Of a DNA stretch of 37,846 bases, positions 1 to 9,684 are shown one piece after another (position 1 is the stretch's first letter; every line of letters starts with the position of its first letter). The notes under the pieces were generated by a model. The model saw only the letters and a list, made by a program, of their open reading frames with translations. It did no database searches and had not been told where the DNA came from. The stretch is from Thecamonas trahens ATCC 50062. Its lineage: Eukaryota > Apusozoa > Apusomonadida > Apusomonadidae. Location of the stretch: assembly GCF_000142905.1 (NCBI RefSeq), contig NW_013657671.1:74886-112731 (forward strand), in the 5' to 3' direction. The position numbers and the translations under genes were made by a program.

Positions 1-113
1 ATTGATTACCAACCTACTATACCCCCCCCCTCCCCCCCCCCCCCCCCATTCGCCACCGCCACCCGACCGTTGCCCCGCCCCCCACTCCACTGGCCACCAC
101 CCGGACTACCCCC
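1..113. other. 5' flank of first gene, with poly-C tract
   Basis: This is non-coding sequence before the first start codon. C runs lie at 22-30 and 32-47, followed by pyrimidine-rich sequence up to the ATG at 114. It reads as promoter or 5' leader. No TATA box or other clear motif is visible. Confidence 0.5.
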
Positions 114-1523
114 ATGTCGCGGTCCATCTCTGGAGGCAACGACATGCCCGAGTGGCGGCGACGAACATTGAGCCTTCTCAACACATCACCAAGTGCCCGC
201 AGCTCGTCTGCATCCCCACGTGCTCCTGTTCGTCCCTCGCCCGACCCGGCCACGGCGGCCCGAGTCGCCTACTGGCTCAAGCAGAGTCCGCCGCCCGCCG
301 CCACCGCCAGCTCCGCACACACGTCGCAGTTTCCCGCCAACTCTTTCGCCCGCTCACCATCACCCATCTCGCACACACTCTCGATGGAAGGATCGGCTTT
401 GTCTCGCCCGATGTCGCCCACCACCGCCGCTGCCGCCCGCTACGTCGCTCGCCATCGCTCTACCCTCAACACCCCCAACGAGCTGAGGCTACAGGAGATG
501 CGCGACAGATCGACGCCGCCGCCAACCCCGATGGTCCCGCCGCGGAACAAGCCGAGTGTCCTGGACGAGTCTAACATTGCCCCACCGAGACTGGATCAGG
601 TGTCGGACGCATGCGAGGTCGAGGCTGAGGCTGAGGCTGAGGCTGAGGCTGAGCCGGAGCCGGAGCCGGAGGCCTCGGCCGAGTCCGAGGCCGATGCCAA
701 AGTCCGCATGCTGGCTGAAGAGCTCAAGGCTGCGCATGCGCGTGCGCTTGAGGATCGTGAGCTGATTCACACCTCGCAAGCTGGGTACAAGGCCCATGTC
801 GAGCTCCTGGAGGACCGCGTGGAGGCGCTTGAGGCCGAGCTTGCCGCAGAGCGGCAAGATCGCAAGGCCGCAGACGCTGCCAAGGCCGTCAATGTCAAGC
901 GCATTGCAGATTTGCAGGCCGAGCTCGGTAAGGCCAAGCGGAATCAAGCCAAGCTCGTGGCTGCGCTCGACAAGACCCGGTCCAAGCTTGCCGCCGCTCT
1001 TGCCGACGCCGACTCGCAACGCTCGGCACTCACCCAGCAGCTTGACGCCGCCCACGGCAAGCTGGCCAACACCGAGCTTCTGCTCCAGGCCCGCGACCGC
1101 CAGCTTGTCCAATCCCGCGCTGCCTTCAACCTCCGTGTCGGTGAGCTGGAGGATCTTGCCCATCACGCCACCGCCCGTCTCCGGTCGTCGCAAGCCCTCA
1201 CCGATCCGGCCGCCTACATCCCACGCCACGCTCACGACGCGCTCCGAGCCAAGCTAGACAAAGCGCGGGCCGAGATCCGCGACCTCAAGCGGGCCCTTGC
1301 CCGGGCCCATCATCCGCCGGTGGCCGCCATCGACTTTGTGGCTTCAGGCACACCCTCTTATCTCTCTCATCCGGCCACAAGCCACGATGACGACACTTCT
1401 GTCGACCACTCTCGATCTCTCCACCAGCGCCGCCCTCCGTCGGCCTCACCAGAGCATCCCAAGCTGTTCAAGGTCACCGCCAACCTCACATCGTACGAAA
1501 CTGACCGCCAGGCCTACGCGTAA
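114..1523 (+). CDS. Coiled-coil protein, function unknown
   Basis: This is a 469-residue single-exon frame starting at an ATG preceded by a pyrimidine-rich leader. Residues 1-165 are Ser/Pro/Ala-rich and probably disordered. An acidic stretch at about 169-190 is an (Glu-Ala)5(Glu-Pro)3 tract encoded by GAGGCT and GAGCCG hexamers. From about 195 to 395 the sequence is Leu/Ala/Lys/Glu-rich with heptad spacing, typical of a long coiled coil. The last 70 residues are Ser/His-rich. It has no catalytic motif and I do not recognise the family. A scaffold, cytoskeletal or centrosomal role would be a guess from coiled-coil content alone. The RasGEF gene follows on the same strand after 163 bases. Confidence 0.8.
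   Translation: MSRSISGGNDMPEWRRRTLSLLNTSPSARSSSASPRAPVRPSPDPATAARVAYWLKQSPPPAATASSAHTSQFPANSFARSPSPISHTLSMEGSALSRPMSPTTAAAARYVARHRSTLNTPNELRLQEMRDRSTPPPTPMVPPRNKPSVLDESNIAPPRLDQVSDACEVEAEAEAEAEAEPEPEPEASAESEADAKVRMLAEELKAAHARALEDRELIHTSQAGYKAHVELLEDRVEALEAELAAERQDRKAADAAKAVNVKRIADLQAELGKAKRNQAKLVAALDKTRSKLAAALADADSQRSALTQQLDAAHGKLANTELLLQARDRQLVQSRAAFNLRVGELEDLAHHATARLRSSQALTDPAAYIPRHAHDALRAKLDKARAEIRDLKRALARAHHPPVAAIDFVASGTPSYLSHPATSHDDDTSVDHSRSLHQRRPPSASPEHPKLFKVTANLTSYETDRQAYA
621..671 (+). repeat. In-frame hexanucleotide repeat coding Glu-Ala/Glu-Pro
   Basis: Five GAGGCT units are followed by GAGCCG units. They encode alternating Glu-Ala then Glu-Pro dipeptides inside the coiled-coil protein, so length changes keep the frame. 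Confidence 0.85.
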
Positions 1524-1598
1524 CACGCCCACACCACCATCCATCGCCCATTTGCTGTCCATCGCTCCCCACCTTTGCCTCTATCGTGTTGCCCCCCA

Positions 1599-1614
1599 TT
1601 TGGCGCGCGCCAAA
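1599..1614. promoter_or_regulatory. 16-bp perfect palindrome matching an E2F/DP site
   Basis: The sequence TTTGGCGCGCGCCAAA is its own reverse complement. It contains the E2F/DP core TTTSGCGC on both strands. It lies 73 bases before the proposed RasGEF start codon, in the 163-base spacer after the coiled-coil gene. Use by E2F is inferred from the motif only. Confidence 0.45.
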
Positions 1615-1686
1615 CGTCACAGGCACCGCCGCCACCACCACCACCACCCACCGCACCACCACCACCACACACGTCACTCCGTCCAC

Positions 1687-3291
1687 ATGTCTGCACCGGC
1701 CAAGCCTCAGTCACTTCCGTCTCGGGAATGTGGCGAGTCTGGCGAGTCTGGCGGGCGTGTCCGTGTCCGTGTTCGCAAGGCCAAGTCGGGCAAGAAGGCC
1801 AAGTCGGGCAAGGCGGCTGCATCGGGGACGACGGCTGGATCAGGCAACAAGGCAACATACACCACAAACGGCGGAAAGCACTCGATTGGTGCCTCGATCG
1901 CAGTCGGGGCCAGGTGGGAGGCTTATCGGGCCCAGACGGGCGTGGTCCGTGACGGCGAGTTTGCTGGCGGGACCCGGAATCGCATCCTCCATCACGTCCT
2001 GGGCCTTGATCCCGAGTGTCCGCCGTCGTCCGAGGCTGCTCGGTCGTTTGTCTACACCTATGACATGATGTACACCGGGAACGAGCTCCTGGCGGCGCTG
2101 GCGGACATGTTCTCCATGCGTGAGGCGCTGGAGCAGCTTGCCGGCGCGTCGATGGCGGCCATGCAGGTCTTTGTCATTGGCCTCTCCAAAGCCCGAGCCA
2201 GTGTTGTTGCTTTTCTTGACGAGTGGATCACGCTCCGTCCGCATGCCTTTGCCGCCAATAACGGCGAGCTGATGAACGCCGCGCTCGGATTCATGTCGCA
2301 GGCGCTGGTGGCGCCGGGCGTCGAGGCTGGCCAGCGCGCCAAGCTCGAGCAGATGGCCCGAAGCCTGGTCGTCGCCGGCCCGCTACCGGGTTCGAGCGGG
2401 CCAAGTGTCCCGTATCTCGACGCTGGCGGGAGCTCGGACTCCCGTGGGGGCTCGGGTGCCACTCTGGCAGTGGCCACGCTTGCGCTCGGCTCGCCGGCAC
2501 AGGTTGCCGAGCAGATCACGCTCCTGCAGCACCGTGCGTTTTCGGACATTGTGCCCGGCGAGCTGCTGGGACTCGGCGGCGAGCCGAGCGCTGCCGAGCT
2601 GCGCGCGGCCTCCCCGGGTCTCGCAGTCTCGCTCGCCCTCTCCGAGACGCTCTCGATGTGGGTCCTCAATGCGGTCTTGCAGGAGCCGTCCAAGTCGCGG
2701 CGAATTGCCGTCCGCGACTTTTTCCTCGCACTCTCCAAGGCCTGCTTTGACATGGACAACGTGTGCGGGGCGCGCGATGTGCTCATGGCGCTAGACCACT
2801 CGCTCATCTCAAACCTCAAGGAGCACACAGCCGAGTGGCGCGGCGCCGACTCGGAGTACTACACCACGTACATTCCAGTCTATCTCGATGCGAGGCACCT
2901 CAAGGTCCGCGAGCTAATGATGAGCCGGCCGCGGCCGACGGTTCCTGTCGTTGTCGCCTTCAAGTACTGGTCCGTCCAGGCCGACATGAAGACTCCGCTG
3001 GTACTCGACACGCAGTCGTCGCTCTCGCCAGGCAGCGGGCCTGCGCTAGCCCGCGACCCCGGGCCCGAGACCCAGTGGTACTCGATGGACAAGGTTCGCA
3101 TTCTCGGCTCGACCGCGGCGGAGCTCGCCTCGCTGCAGGGCGGCGAGTACTTTTTCGAGCCGGATGCGGCAATCTCTTCGTTTATCACCGCTCTGCCGGC
3201 CCGCCTCTGGCCGATGCGCAAGCTGGAGAAGCAGGCCGACGCCATCGACCCGATGGATCCAGCGCTGGCGGCGGCGCTCGGCCTCGCATGA
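1687..3291 (+). CDS. Ras guanine nucleotide exchange factor (RasGEF_N + RasGEF/CDC25)
   Basis: The protein has 534 residues from the ATG at 1687. The frame is open further upstream, but that part is His/Pro-rich low-complexity sequence. Residues 1-65 are basic and rich in Lys-Ser-Gly. Residues 96-205 resemble the RasGEF N-terminal (REM) module, including a segment like SFVYTYDMMYTGNELL. Residues 262-520 match the CDC25-type catalytic domain: VAEQITLLQHRAFSDIVPGELL, then LNAVLQEPSKSRRIAVRDFF, then the region before the catalytic hairpin with LMALDHSLI. Such proteins load GTP onto Ras-family GTPases at membranes. No PH, DH or kinase domain is fused. Its stop is only 16 bases from the stop of the convergent J-protein gene. 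Confidence 0.85.
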   Translation: MSAPAKPQSLPSRECGESGESGGRVRVRVRKAKSGKKAKSGKAAASGTTAGSGNKATYTTNGGKHSIGASIAVGARWEAYRAQTGVVRDGEFAGGTRNRILHHVLGLDPECPPSSEAARSFVYTYDMMYTGNELLAALADMFSMREALEQLAGASMAAMQVFVIGLSKARASVVAFLDEWITLRPHAFAANNGELMNAALGFMSQALVAPGVEAGQRAKLEQMARSLVVAGPLPGSSGPSVPYLDAGGSSDSRGGSGATLAVATLALGSPAQVAEQITLLQHRAFSDIVPGELLGLGGEPSAAELRAASPGLAVSLALSETLSMWVLNAVLQEPSKSRRIAVRDFFLALSKACFDMDNVCGARDVLMALDHSLISNLKEHTAEWRGADSEYYTTYIPVYLDARHLKVRELMMSRPRPTVPVVVAFKYWSVQADMKTPLVLDTQSSLSPGSGPALARDPGPETQWYSMDKVRILGSTAAELASLQGGEYFFEPDAAISSFITALPARLWPMRKLEKQADAIDPMDPALAAALGLA

Positions 3292-3307
3292 GTGCCTGCT
3301 CGCGGCG

Positions 3308-4477
3308 TCAGTGCGACTGGACGACCCGGTACGACGAGATCGGCTGCGACGGGTCGAGCTTCGACGGCGAGCACGCAGGCGTGGCAAATTCATGCGCCAC
3401 GCGGGTGGCCTCTTCCTTAGATGCCCGTGGCGCGCTCGCTGCCTCCTGGACCAGCCGCTGGTGCACGGCTGACTGGTGGCGGCACTCGGCAGCAAGGTAC
3501 GCTCGCCAGTCGGACGCTACTTGTCGCTCGACAGCCAAGAGGCTGCTCGCCGACGTGGCCACCGAAGCGTCAAAGTCCGGCTTGACAAAGTATATGATGC
3601 CTTCGGCGCGGGTGAACCGCGGAACCGCGTACGTTGCGTCGCGGAAGAGCGAGTAGCTCGGGTCCGCCGCGCCCGAATCGGTGGCCGACAGCAGGACCAT
3701 GACCAGCACAAAGAGCAGCGGCAGCATTTGCGCAATGTTAAAGGTAAAAGCCCCGCCATCAGAGCCTGCAAAAGGGCTCCGTCCGCGCTGGAACCCGCCG
3801 CCACGCCCGCCAGCCCGGTAGTGTCCGCTCTGCCGCGCAAAGTGCGTCCGGAACAGCTGCTCAAAGATGTCGTCCGGATGCATCGGGTACTCGGGTCGCG
3901 CCCGTGGCGCCGCCGCCGCGTCCTCGCGATCAAACCCAATCGAGTCGTAGTCGCTCCGCCGGCTCTCGTCGCTGAGGCAGTCGTACGCCTTTTGCACCGA
4001 GGTGAACGCCTCCTTGGCCCCTGGCGCCGTGTTCTTGTCCGGATGCAGCTTGAGCGCCATCTTGCGATACGCCTTTTTGATCTCTTTGCCCGATGCCGTC
4101 TTGGCCACGCCCAACACTGCATAGTAGTCGTTCTTGGCCTGCAGCACCTTCCGGATGACGTCCACGTGGCCTTGCGGCACAGCGCTCGTCCCTCCTGCCG
4201 CCGCCTTGCCTCCTCCTGCCGAGCCAGCTCCTCCTGCTGCCGACGACGACGACGCCGCCGCCGCCGAGCTCCCACCCCCGCCACTTCCGCCACTTCCGCC
4301 ACGTCCACCACCACTCCCGCCCTCGGCCTCGGCAATGGTCTGCAGCACCTGCCGTGCGTCTGGGTTCTCGTGGAGCTGGAGCGACTTTGAGGCAAACTTG
4401 CGGGCTCGGGCAAAGTCACCGCGGGCAAGAGCCTTACGGGCAATGTCCACGCACCGCTGCGCCTCGTCTGCGTTCAT
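3308..4477 (-). CDS. Membrane J-domain co-chaperone, DNAJB12/DNAJB14 type
   Basis: The protein has 389 residues from the ATG at 4477. An in-frame ATG 16 codons upstream (4525) is possible, but the N-terminus starting [17 protein letters not shown] matches where family members begin. The order is an N-terminal helical hairpin (1-55), a Gly/Ser/Ala linker (55-100), and a J domain at about 118-180 with the Hsp70-activating HPD at 145-147. A Gly/Arg-rich segment follows. One membrane helix lies at about 249-265 ([15 protein letters not shown]). The C-terminal domain (about 270-350, with [15 protein letters not shown]) is like DUF1977. These proteins sit in the ER membrane and recruit cytosolic Hsp70 for degradation of membrane proteins. 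All landmark motifs are intact. Confidence 0.88.
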   Translation of the reverse strand: MNADEAQRCVDIARKALARGDFARARKFASKSLQLHENPDARQVLQTIAEAEGGSGGGRGGSGGSGGGGSSAAAASSSSAAGGAGSAGGGKAAAGGTSAVPQGHVDVIRKVLQAKNDYYAVLGVAKTASGKEIKKAYRKMALKLHPDKNTAPGAKEAFTSVQKAYDCLSDESRRSDYDSIGFDREDAAAAPRARPEYPMHPDDIFEQLFRTHFARQSGHYRAGGRGGGFQRGRSPFAGSDGGAFTFNIAQMLPLLFVLVMVLLSATDSGAADPSYSLFRDATYAVPRFTRAEGIIYFVKPDFDASVATSASSLLAVERQVASDWRAYLAAECRHQSAVHQRLVQEAASAPRASKEEATRVAHEFATPACSPSKLDPSQPISSYRVVQSH

Positions 4478-4710
4478 ACTACCTCCTTCCACGCTTGCCG
4501 CAACCGTTTCTTCCCTGTGCGTCAAGTGGGTGACCCTGTTTCCCCCTGTCCCCGCATTCCCTAGCCCCCCCTGCCCCTGCCCCCCCCATGACTCTGCCCC
4601 TCCTGCCCCCTCCCGAACCCTCTCCCCATTGGTGACGTCGCCAGGATCAGATCAGCTGCTGCCACCTGCCCCCCCCCTTTTCTGACTCCAACTGTATTTC
4701 CCCCATAACC

Positions 4711-7170
4711 TTACTGCAGCTTCTTCATTACCGCACGCTGAAAGAGCTCGTTTTGCTCGCGATGCTTGGCGGTGATGGTTCGGTACTCGCTACGGGCGGC
4801 CTTGGCAACCTCCAGCGCGTTGATGTATGCCTGCTCGGACGTGCTGACAAAGTCGCGGAGGATCTGCAGCGGACCGGCGAGTGTCGTGTTGACATCCTCA
4901 AGCAAGGCAGGGCCCTTGGCAGAGAAAACGATGAGTGAGCCCGGGTGCGCGCGAGAGCCGCGGATCGCTGCCGTCCCATCAATGCCCTCGCCGCTGCCTT
5001 CGCCGCTGTCAAAGACCCGCGAGGCTTCGGCGACCTTGGACCCTGTGGCGGCATCGAGCACAACAAGCGCGCTTCGGAGCTGCGCGAGGAGAAGCGGCGG
5101 CCCTTCCGGATCACCTGCATCCGGTACCGCCTTGAGCTGGACAACGTTGGTCCCGAGGCCCTCGATCGACACGTACGGGTAAGCAGCAAAGCCCATCCGG
5201 AGCGGTCGCGCTGCCTTGCGTGCCTCTGCTTCCGAGTCCGAGTACGACGAGTCCGAGTCCGAGTCCGAGTCCGAGTCCGAGTCAAGTGCCCCGTCATCCC
5301 CGCTTGCTTCGAGTCCAACCCGGTACCCGGTGATGGCGCGCCCACGGATGCCGCCGGTGCCGACCATGACGTAGGCCGCCAGTCGTCCGGCCAGGGTCAT
5401 AACGTGGACGTCGACGGCAGTGACGAGGCCGCGGACTGCGGCCTGCCGCCCGACTTGTCGCCGGCTAGCCATGTCCCACAGCGTAAGCGTGCCGTCCTTG
5501 GCCGCTGTCAGCAGCAGCCGGCCGCCGATCATCCGCATGGCGGTCCCGGTCGACGGCTCAAAGCCCGAGGTCTTGGCTCCACCGGTCAGCTTTTCCACCG
5601 ACTGGTAGATGAACCGCCGCGACGAGAGCCGCAGCACCTCCCACACATGGATTGTCGCGTCGTTTTCCTCACTCGACCAGAACGTGCCCGCCACAAGGCC
5701 AAAGACCAGGCCTGCTACCGGTGAGAGCGAAGCTGCAGGCACCGTCAGTAGCAAGTTGAGCGAGCCCTGCGAAAAGGCGAGCACGTTGCGGCCCGAAGCC
5801 ACAAACACCAGCCGGCTCGTGGCATCGACAAGAGCCACGCCCAGCGACGCTGCTGCGCTCGACGACACATACGTCGCATGCACAAGCTTAGGTCGCGCCC
5901 GTGAGCAGAGCTTCCACAGCCCCACCATCCGCGCCACGCTGTGGATCGTGATAAACACGCCGCGCTTGATGCTCGCCCGCAGGACCAGGTTTGCCGCAGA
6001 CAGCGTGTGGTCGTCGACGTCAACGGCAGGCCCCATCTCGTCGGACGGCTTGGTCGTGCCCTTGCCCGGCACCGCCATCGACGTCGAGTCGGGTAGCGCC
6101 ACTGCAGCAAGGTTGACAGCGTGATGGAATGCGCCGTCGGCGGCCCGTTCACCGCCAGGTACAACCGCCAGCTGTCCGTCGCGCGAGCCCAGAATCCAAA
6201 CAGAGCCCGTACCTGACGGCAGCGCCAGCTCCAGCGCCGACAGCACGCTCACCTGCGGCGTTAGCCTCCCCGCCAGTGGGGAGAGCTGAAGGACCGCCGG
6301 GCGGAAAATAGGCTTGGGTGGTGCAGACGGCGGCGGTGGGAGCGGCGGCGGCGGCACAATGCTGGCCTTTCGCAGAGTCGTCGGATGCGCTCGCCACGCC
6401 TTGCCCACCGCCGACCGCCACTTGGCCGACAGCGCCTTGCCCTTGGCCTTGGTCTTGGTCGAGTTCTTCCACTCGGTACCCTTACCTATCTCGCTCGTCC
6501 CTGCCGAGTACAGGGTGTAGATCCGGGCCGGCGGCGGCTCGCGCGACTGCTGCGGTGCTGAAATCCCGTCAGGCGTCACCGTCGCAATGTCAAACCCGTT
6601 GAGCTCGCGGACCGCCGCCGGCGACGACAGCCGTGAGGGGTACTCGATGGTTACAATCGACGCAATCCAGATGATGCCCTTGAGCACCGGCTCGTTCCCA
6701 CCACCAGTCCCGACCTCGCCCTCGCGACGCCAGCCCTTCTTCACCGCGTAGTACTCCAGCCGATCGTGGAAGAGCCGAAACAGTCGAGTGTCAAAGCCCT
6801 TGTGCCTGCTCTTGCCCGACGACTTGACGAGCAGGCCCTCTAGAATGACATCGTCGCCATCGGCCTTGCTCCGCCACTCTGTCTCGTACATGCCCATCAG
6901 CACAGCATCATCAGTCCCCACATGGACCACAGCCTTCTCTTCCAGCCCCGCCTCTTGCAGCGATTCCCCATGCGGCAGCGGATCGTATCGATGTCCCGCC
7001 CGCACAACCAGCTCGCTTGATGCCACTCCTGCCAGCGCCGGAAACCGTGCTTGTGCCAGCTGAACAAGCTCTCTCACAGCAGCATCATCATCAACCTGAA
7101 CCACCTTGGTCATCGATGGCGTCGATGATGGCATGGGCGCATGGAGCACGAGGACCAACCGGACAACCAT
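4711..7170 (-). CDS. Ubiquitin-like / PH / beta-propeller protein, function unknown
   Basis: The protein has 819 residues from the ATG at 7170. In-frame ATGs at 7134 and 7113 are equally possible, and the last starts right at the first folded segment. Residues about 20-85 look like a ubiquitin-type beta-grasp. Residues about 107-262 look like a PH domain with long loops, starting VILEGLLVKSSGK and ending in a Trp-containing helix. A proline tract at 273-286 follows. About 290-740 has repeated short beta-strand motifs such as GGRLLLTAAKDGTLTLWDMA, typical of a WD40-like propeller with weak repeats. A Ser-Asp tract interrupts the propeller at about 640-655. The last 65 residues are helical (ILRDFVSTSEQAYINALEVA). 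A lipid-binding scaffold is plausible; no enzyme motif is seen. Confidence 0.78.
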   Translation of the reverse strand: MVVRLVLVLHAPMPSSTPSMTKVVQVDDDAAVRELVQLAQARFPALAGVASSELVVRAGHRYDPLPHGESLQEAGLEEKAVVHVGTDDAVLMGMYETEWRSKADGDDVILEGLLVKSSGKSRHKGFDTRLFRLFHDRLEYYAVKKGWRREGEVGTGGGNEPVLKGIIWIASIVTIEYPSRLSSPAAVRELNGFDIATVTPDGISAPQQSREPPPARIYTLYSAGTSEIGKGTEWKNSTKTKAKGKALSAKWRSAVGKAWRAHPTTLRKASIVPPPPLPPPPSAPPKPIFRPAVLQLSPLAGRLTPQVSVLSALELALPSGTGSVWILGSRDGQLAVVPGGERAADGAFHHAVNLAAVALPDSTSMAVPGKGTTKPSDEMGPAVDVDDHTLSAANLVLRASIKRGVFITIHSVARMVGLWKLCSRARPKLVHATYVSSSAAASLGVALVDATSRLVFVASGRNVLAFSQGSLNLLLTVPAASLSPVAGLVFGLVAGTFWSSEENDATIHVWEVLRLSSRRFIYQSVEKLTGGAKTSGFEPSTGTAMRMIGGRLLLTAAKDGTLTLWDMASRRQVGRQAAVRGLVTAVDVHVMTLAGRLAAYVMVGTGGIRGRAITGYRVGLEASGDDGALDSDSDSDSDSDSSYSDSEAEARKAARPLRMGFAAYPYVSIEGLGTNVVQLKAVPDAGDPEGPPLLLAQLRSALVVLDAATGSKVAEASRVFDSGEGSGEGIDGTAAIRGSRAHPGSLIVFSAKGPALLEDVNTTLAGPLQILRDFVSTSEQAYINALEVAKAARSEYRTITAKHREQNELFQRAVMKKLQ
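5231..5284 (-). repeat. In-frame hexanucleotide repeat coding Ser-Asp
   Basis: On the coding strand this is a run of GACTCG/GACTCT-type hexamers giving alternating Asp and Ser residues within the beta-propeller protein. It is a coding microsatellite. Confidence 0.8.
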
Positions 7171-7923
7171 ACTCTCTCTCTCTCACACACACTCACGCGC
7201 GCTTTCTCTCTGTCTCTCTCTCCGTCCGTCCGTCCCTCCCTCCTCCCGGCGTTGTCTTCTCAACCTGGCGACAAGTCTGACTCTAGCCTATGTCTGCATC
7301 CGCCTCTCCCCGTCACGCCGGTTACGGTCGCTGTTGTTGTCGTTGTCGTTGGCCGTCGTTGCCTCGTCACTCGCTCCCCACCGCCACCCAGGCATACTTT
7401 GGACCGTACACACGGAAATAGAAAATATCGACATGTGTGACTCTCTCCATGACATAGCCAAGATTGTGCACATGTCATACATGTGTGTAAAGTGCTTGAT
7501 GGGGGGGGTAATACCGCAGATCGGGCTTGGATAACCCCAGGTCCCGCTCTTGGCTCCTGCCAGTGTGGATTGGCGCCTTGCCACCCCCACCCCCACCTCA
7601 ACTGCTCGTATGGCACGTATCCTGGTGATCCTTGTCCCTCCACACCACCTCACCTGACCAACACTCCCTTTCTACGTATGTACTATATGTCAGGACAACC
7701 ATACCTTCTTTTCCATACAGTTATGGCCAGATCGAGGATGATTGCACGCACCGGCCTGCGGCAGTGCCATCCGCCGGACAGTAGCCGTTGGGGCCGAGCA
7801 AAGAGGGGGGGACAACGGGCACGACACCGACTGACACTCCACCACCACCACCACCACCACCACCACTACCACTACACCTACCCATCCACCACACACACAC
7901 ACACATCCACACGTGCAGTACTT
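7171..7923. other. Divergent intergenic region with simple repeats
   Basis: This is the shared upstream region of the propeller gene (-) and CFAP21 (+). It contains a CT/CA-rich stretch at about 7171-7220, a G run near 7501-7507, a CAC trinucleotide run at about 7840-7875 and a short AC run at about 7891-7905. No convincing gene or RNA is visible. Confidence 0.6.
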
Positions 7924-9342
7924 ATGGCATCCACTCGGTCGTATGACCGCAACCCGGAAATCATGGCGGTAGGTCGGGTGCCCGGCGGGGCGGGAAGCGG
8001 CGGGAAGGGGGGGGGGCGCCACGGCGGGTGCTCCTCCTCAGTCTTGGGGGGATCTGAGATGGACATGACTAACAGGAGGGAGACGGGATAGGCTGGTGTG
8101 CGGTCGTCGACAGGAGCGAGCTCAACGGCTCAGTGTTTGAAGTCGCCTGGGCGGGCAGCCACACCCGAGACGGTCAGGCGGTTCCGGTCGACGTATTTGA
8201 GGCAGCCTGGAGAGAGGACGAGGAATCATGTGACGGTGGACGATCCGCCGCCGAGGCCAGATGCGTACTCGTACGGAGTGAGGACAAACCATGGGCCTGA
8301 CTCGACCGCGGCTCTGATGAAGCTGCCGTACAAGTCGGAGCTCCTGGCGGAGGCCGAGGAGATCTACGAGGAGGCCACCTTCAAGGGGAGGGTGTACCGG
8401 CGGCTGGGTGCAGCGCCGGCAACGTCGCGTGGCGCAAAGCTTCCGCAAGCTGTCCGCAATCCAGAGTACCGCTTCGGCATTGCCTCGGACTCGTCGATGT
8501 CGGCCAAGGAGCTCATCCAGCCATCTGACGGCGAGAACGTCGAGGAGACCGATCCACGCATTGTGGAGATGTACAAAAAGTCGCACCGGGCATACGCGCC
8601 TGGCGAGCAAGTCCGCACTGGGCTCTCGATGCGCAACATCGATCCTGCCACCCACCGGTTCGGGGCGCGGGCGGAGCGCTCGTACAACGAGGGCGGCGTC
8701 GCCGGCGTCCTCACCTGGACCAACGACGTGGAAGGTGGCGACCACACGGCGGTGCTTGTGCCCAAGCACATGGCCGAGCTCCACGCCAAGACCCAGCCAC
8801 GGGTCGGCGTTTCGCGCTCGCGGGCGCTGCTGGCCACCGGCGAGGTGCCGGACAAGGCCTTTGGCACCGTCTCGCGGACCGACTCGATCGGAGCCGGCGA
8901 GCTCATCCACAACTCGCTGCCTTCAGAGCTGCTCGCCGAGGATCCGTCGCTGGGCAGGCCAGAGGTGCCCAAGGGCCGTCCGCGGGGCACTGGCCGCGTT
9001 GACCGCGACCGCGTCTACGGCGTGCCGTCCATCCGGTCCGACGTCCCACCTCCGGGCGTCCGCAAGCTCGACGACCGTCAGAATTACGGCGACGAGAAGG
9101 GCGCGTGGGAGCTGCTCAACCCTTCGCCATACCACACCATCGGTGTCACCGAGGACGACTTTCTTACTCCGCTACCCAAGGCCGAGCTCCGCGACATTGT
9201 CTCTGGTGCCGGCATCGACCTCACGCCGGCAGTCTTTGACTCGGTCCACACCGCTGCTGCTGCTCTTGATCCCAATGGTCTTGTCTCCATCGAGACCTTC
9301 CGCAATGTTCTCGATGAGTTCCGTGCCCGCGGCATGGCCTAA
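7924..9342 (+). CDS. EFHB: CFAP21/EFHB-like axonemal protein, two exons
   Basis: The long frame has no usable ATG at its 5' end. A first exon at 7924-7968 (15 codons, MASTRSYDRNPEIMA) ends at the donor GTAGGT. The intron is 7969-8091. It has a CTAAC branch-like element about 20 bases before the TAG acceptor, and exon 2 (8092-9342) continues in phase 0. The protein has 431 residues. It resembles EF-hand family member B (CFAP21), a microtubule inner protein of ciliary doublets: short spaced motifs such as EYRFGIAS and ATHRFGARA, and a C-terminal helix-loop-helix with LDPNGLVSIETF as a degenerate EF-hand. The family call rests on remembered motif pattern. Ciliary function fits the DNAAF9 gene further along. 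Confidence 0.72.
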
Positions 9343-9684
9343 CGCTGTCGATCCTTGCGCGAGCGAGCGAGCGAGCCAGCCAGCCAGCCAGCCTCTGCGT
9401 GCCCTCGGGCATGCTGAGCTGAGTAAATCGACGCTCGATGTGACTTTTGACGCCATCGTATCGCCCAGACTCCCCACCCACCGCAGGACATCCGCCCAGC
9501 GCAGTAAGCCAGTGCGCTTGCCCATGACTCGCGTGCGACAACATGACCAAAGAGCCATCACGGCCGGCATCGCGGCATGGCGGAGAGAAGGCAGGCAGGG
9601 GGTGACCGAGGCCGGTGCGAAGGGGAACAACCGGGCACTTGTCGCATATAGGCTAGACGGGCGTGTAGGGGAAGAGGCGGAGGT
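9343..9684. other. Intergenic spacer with tetranucleotide repeats
   Basis: This spacer lies between CFAP21 and the F-box gene. It holds adjacent GAGC and CAGC tetranucleotide repeats at about 9359-9391. No gene is supported. Confidence 0.55.

Noticed and set aside
7840-7910. CAC and AC repeats considered as a CRISPR-like array
   Set aside because: They are simple microsatellites without spacers, and the window is eukaryotic.
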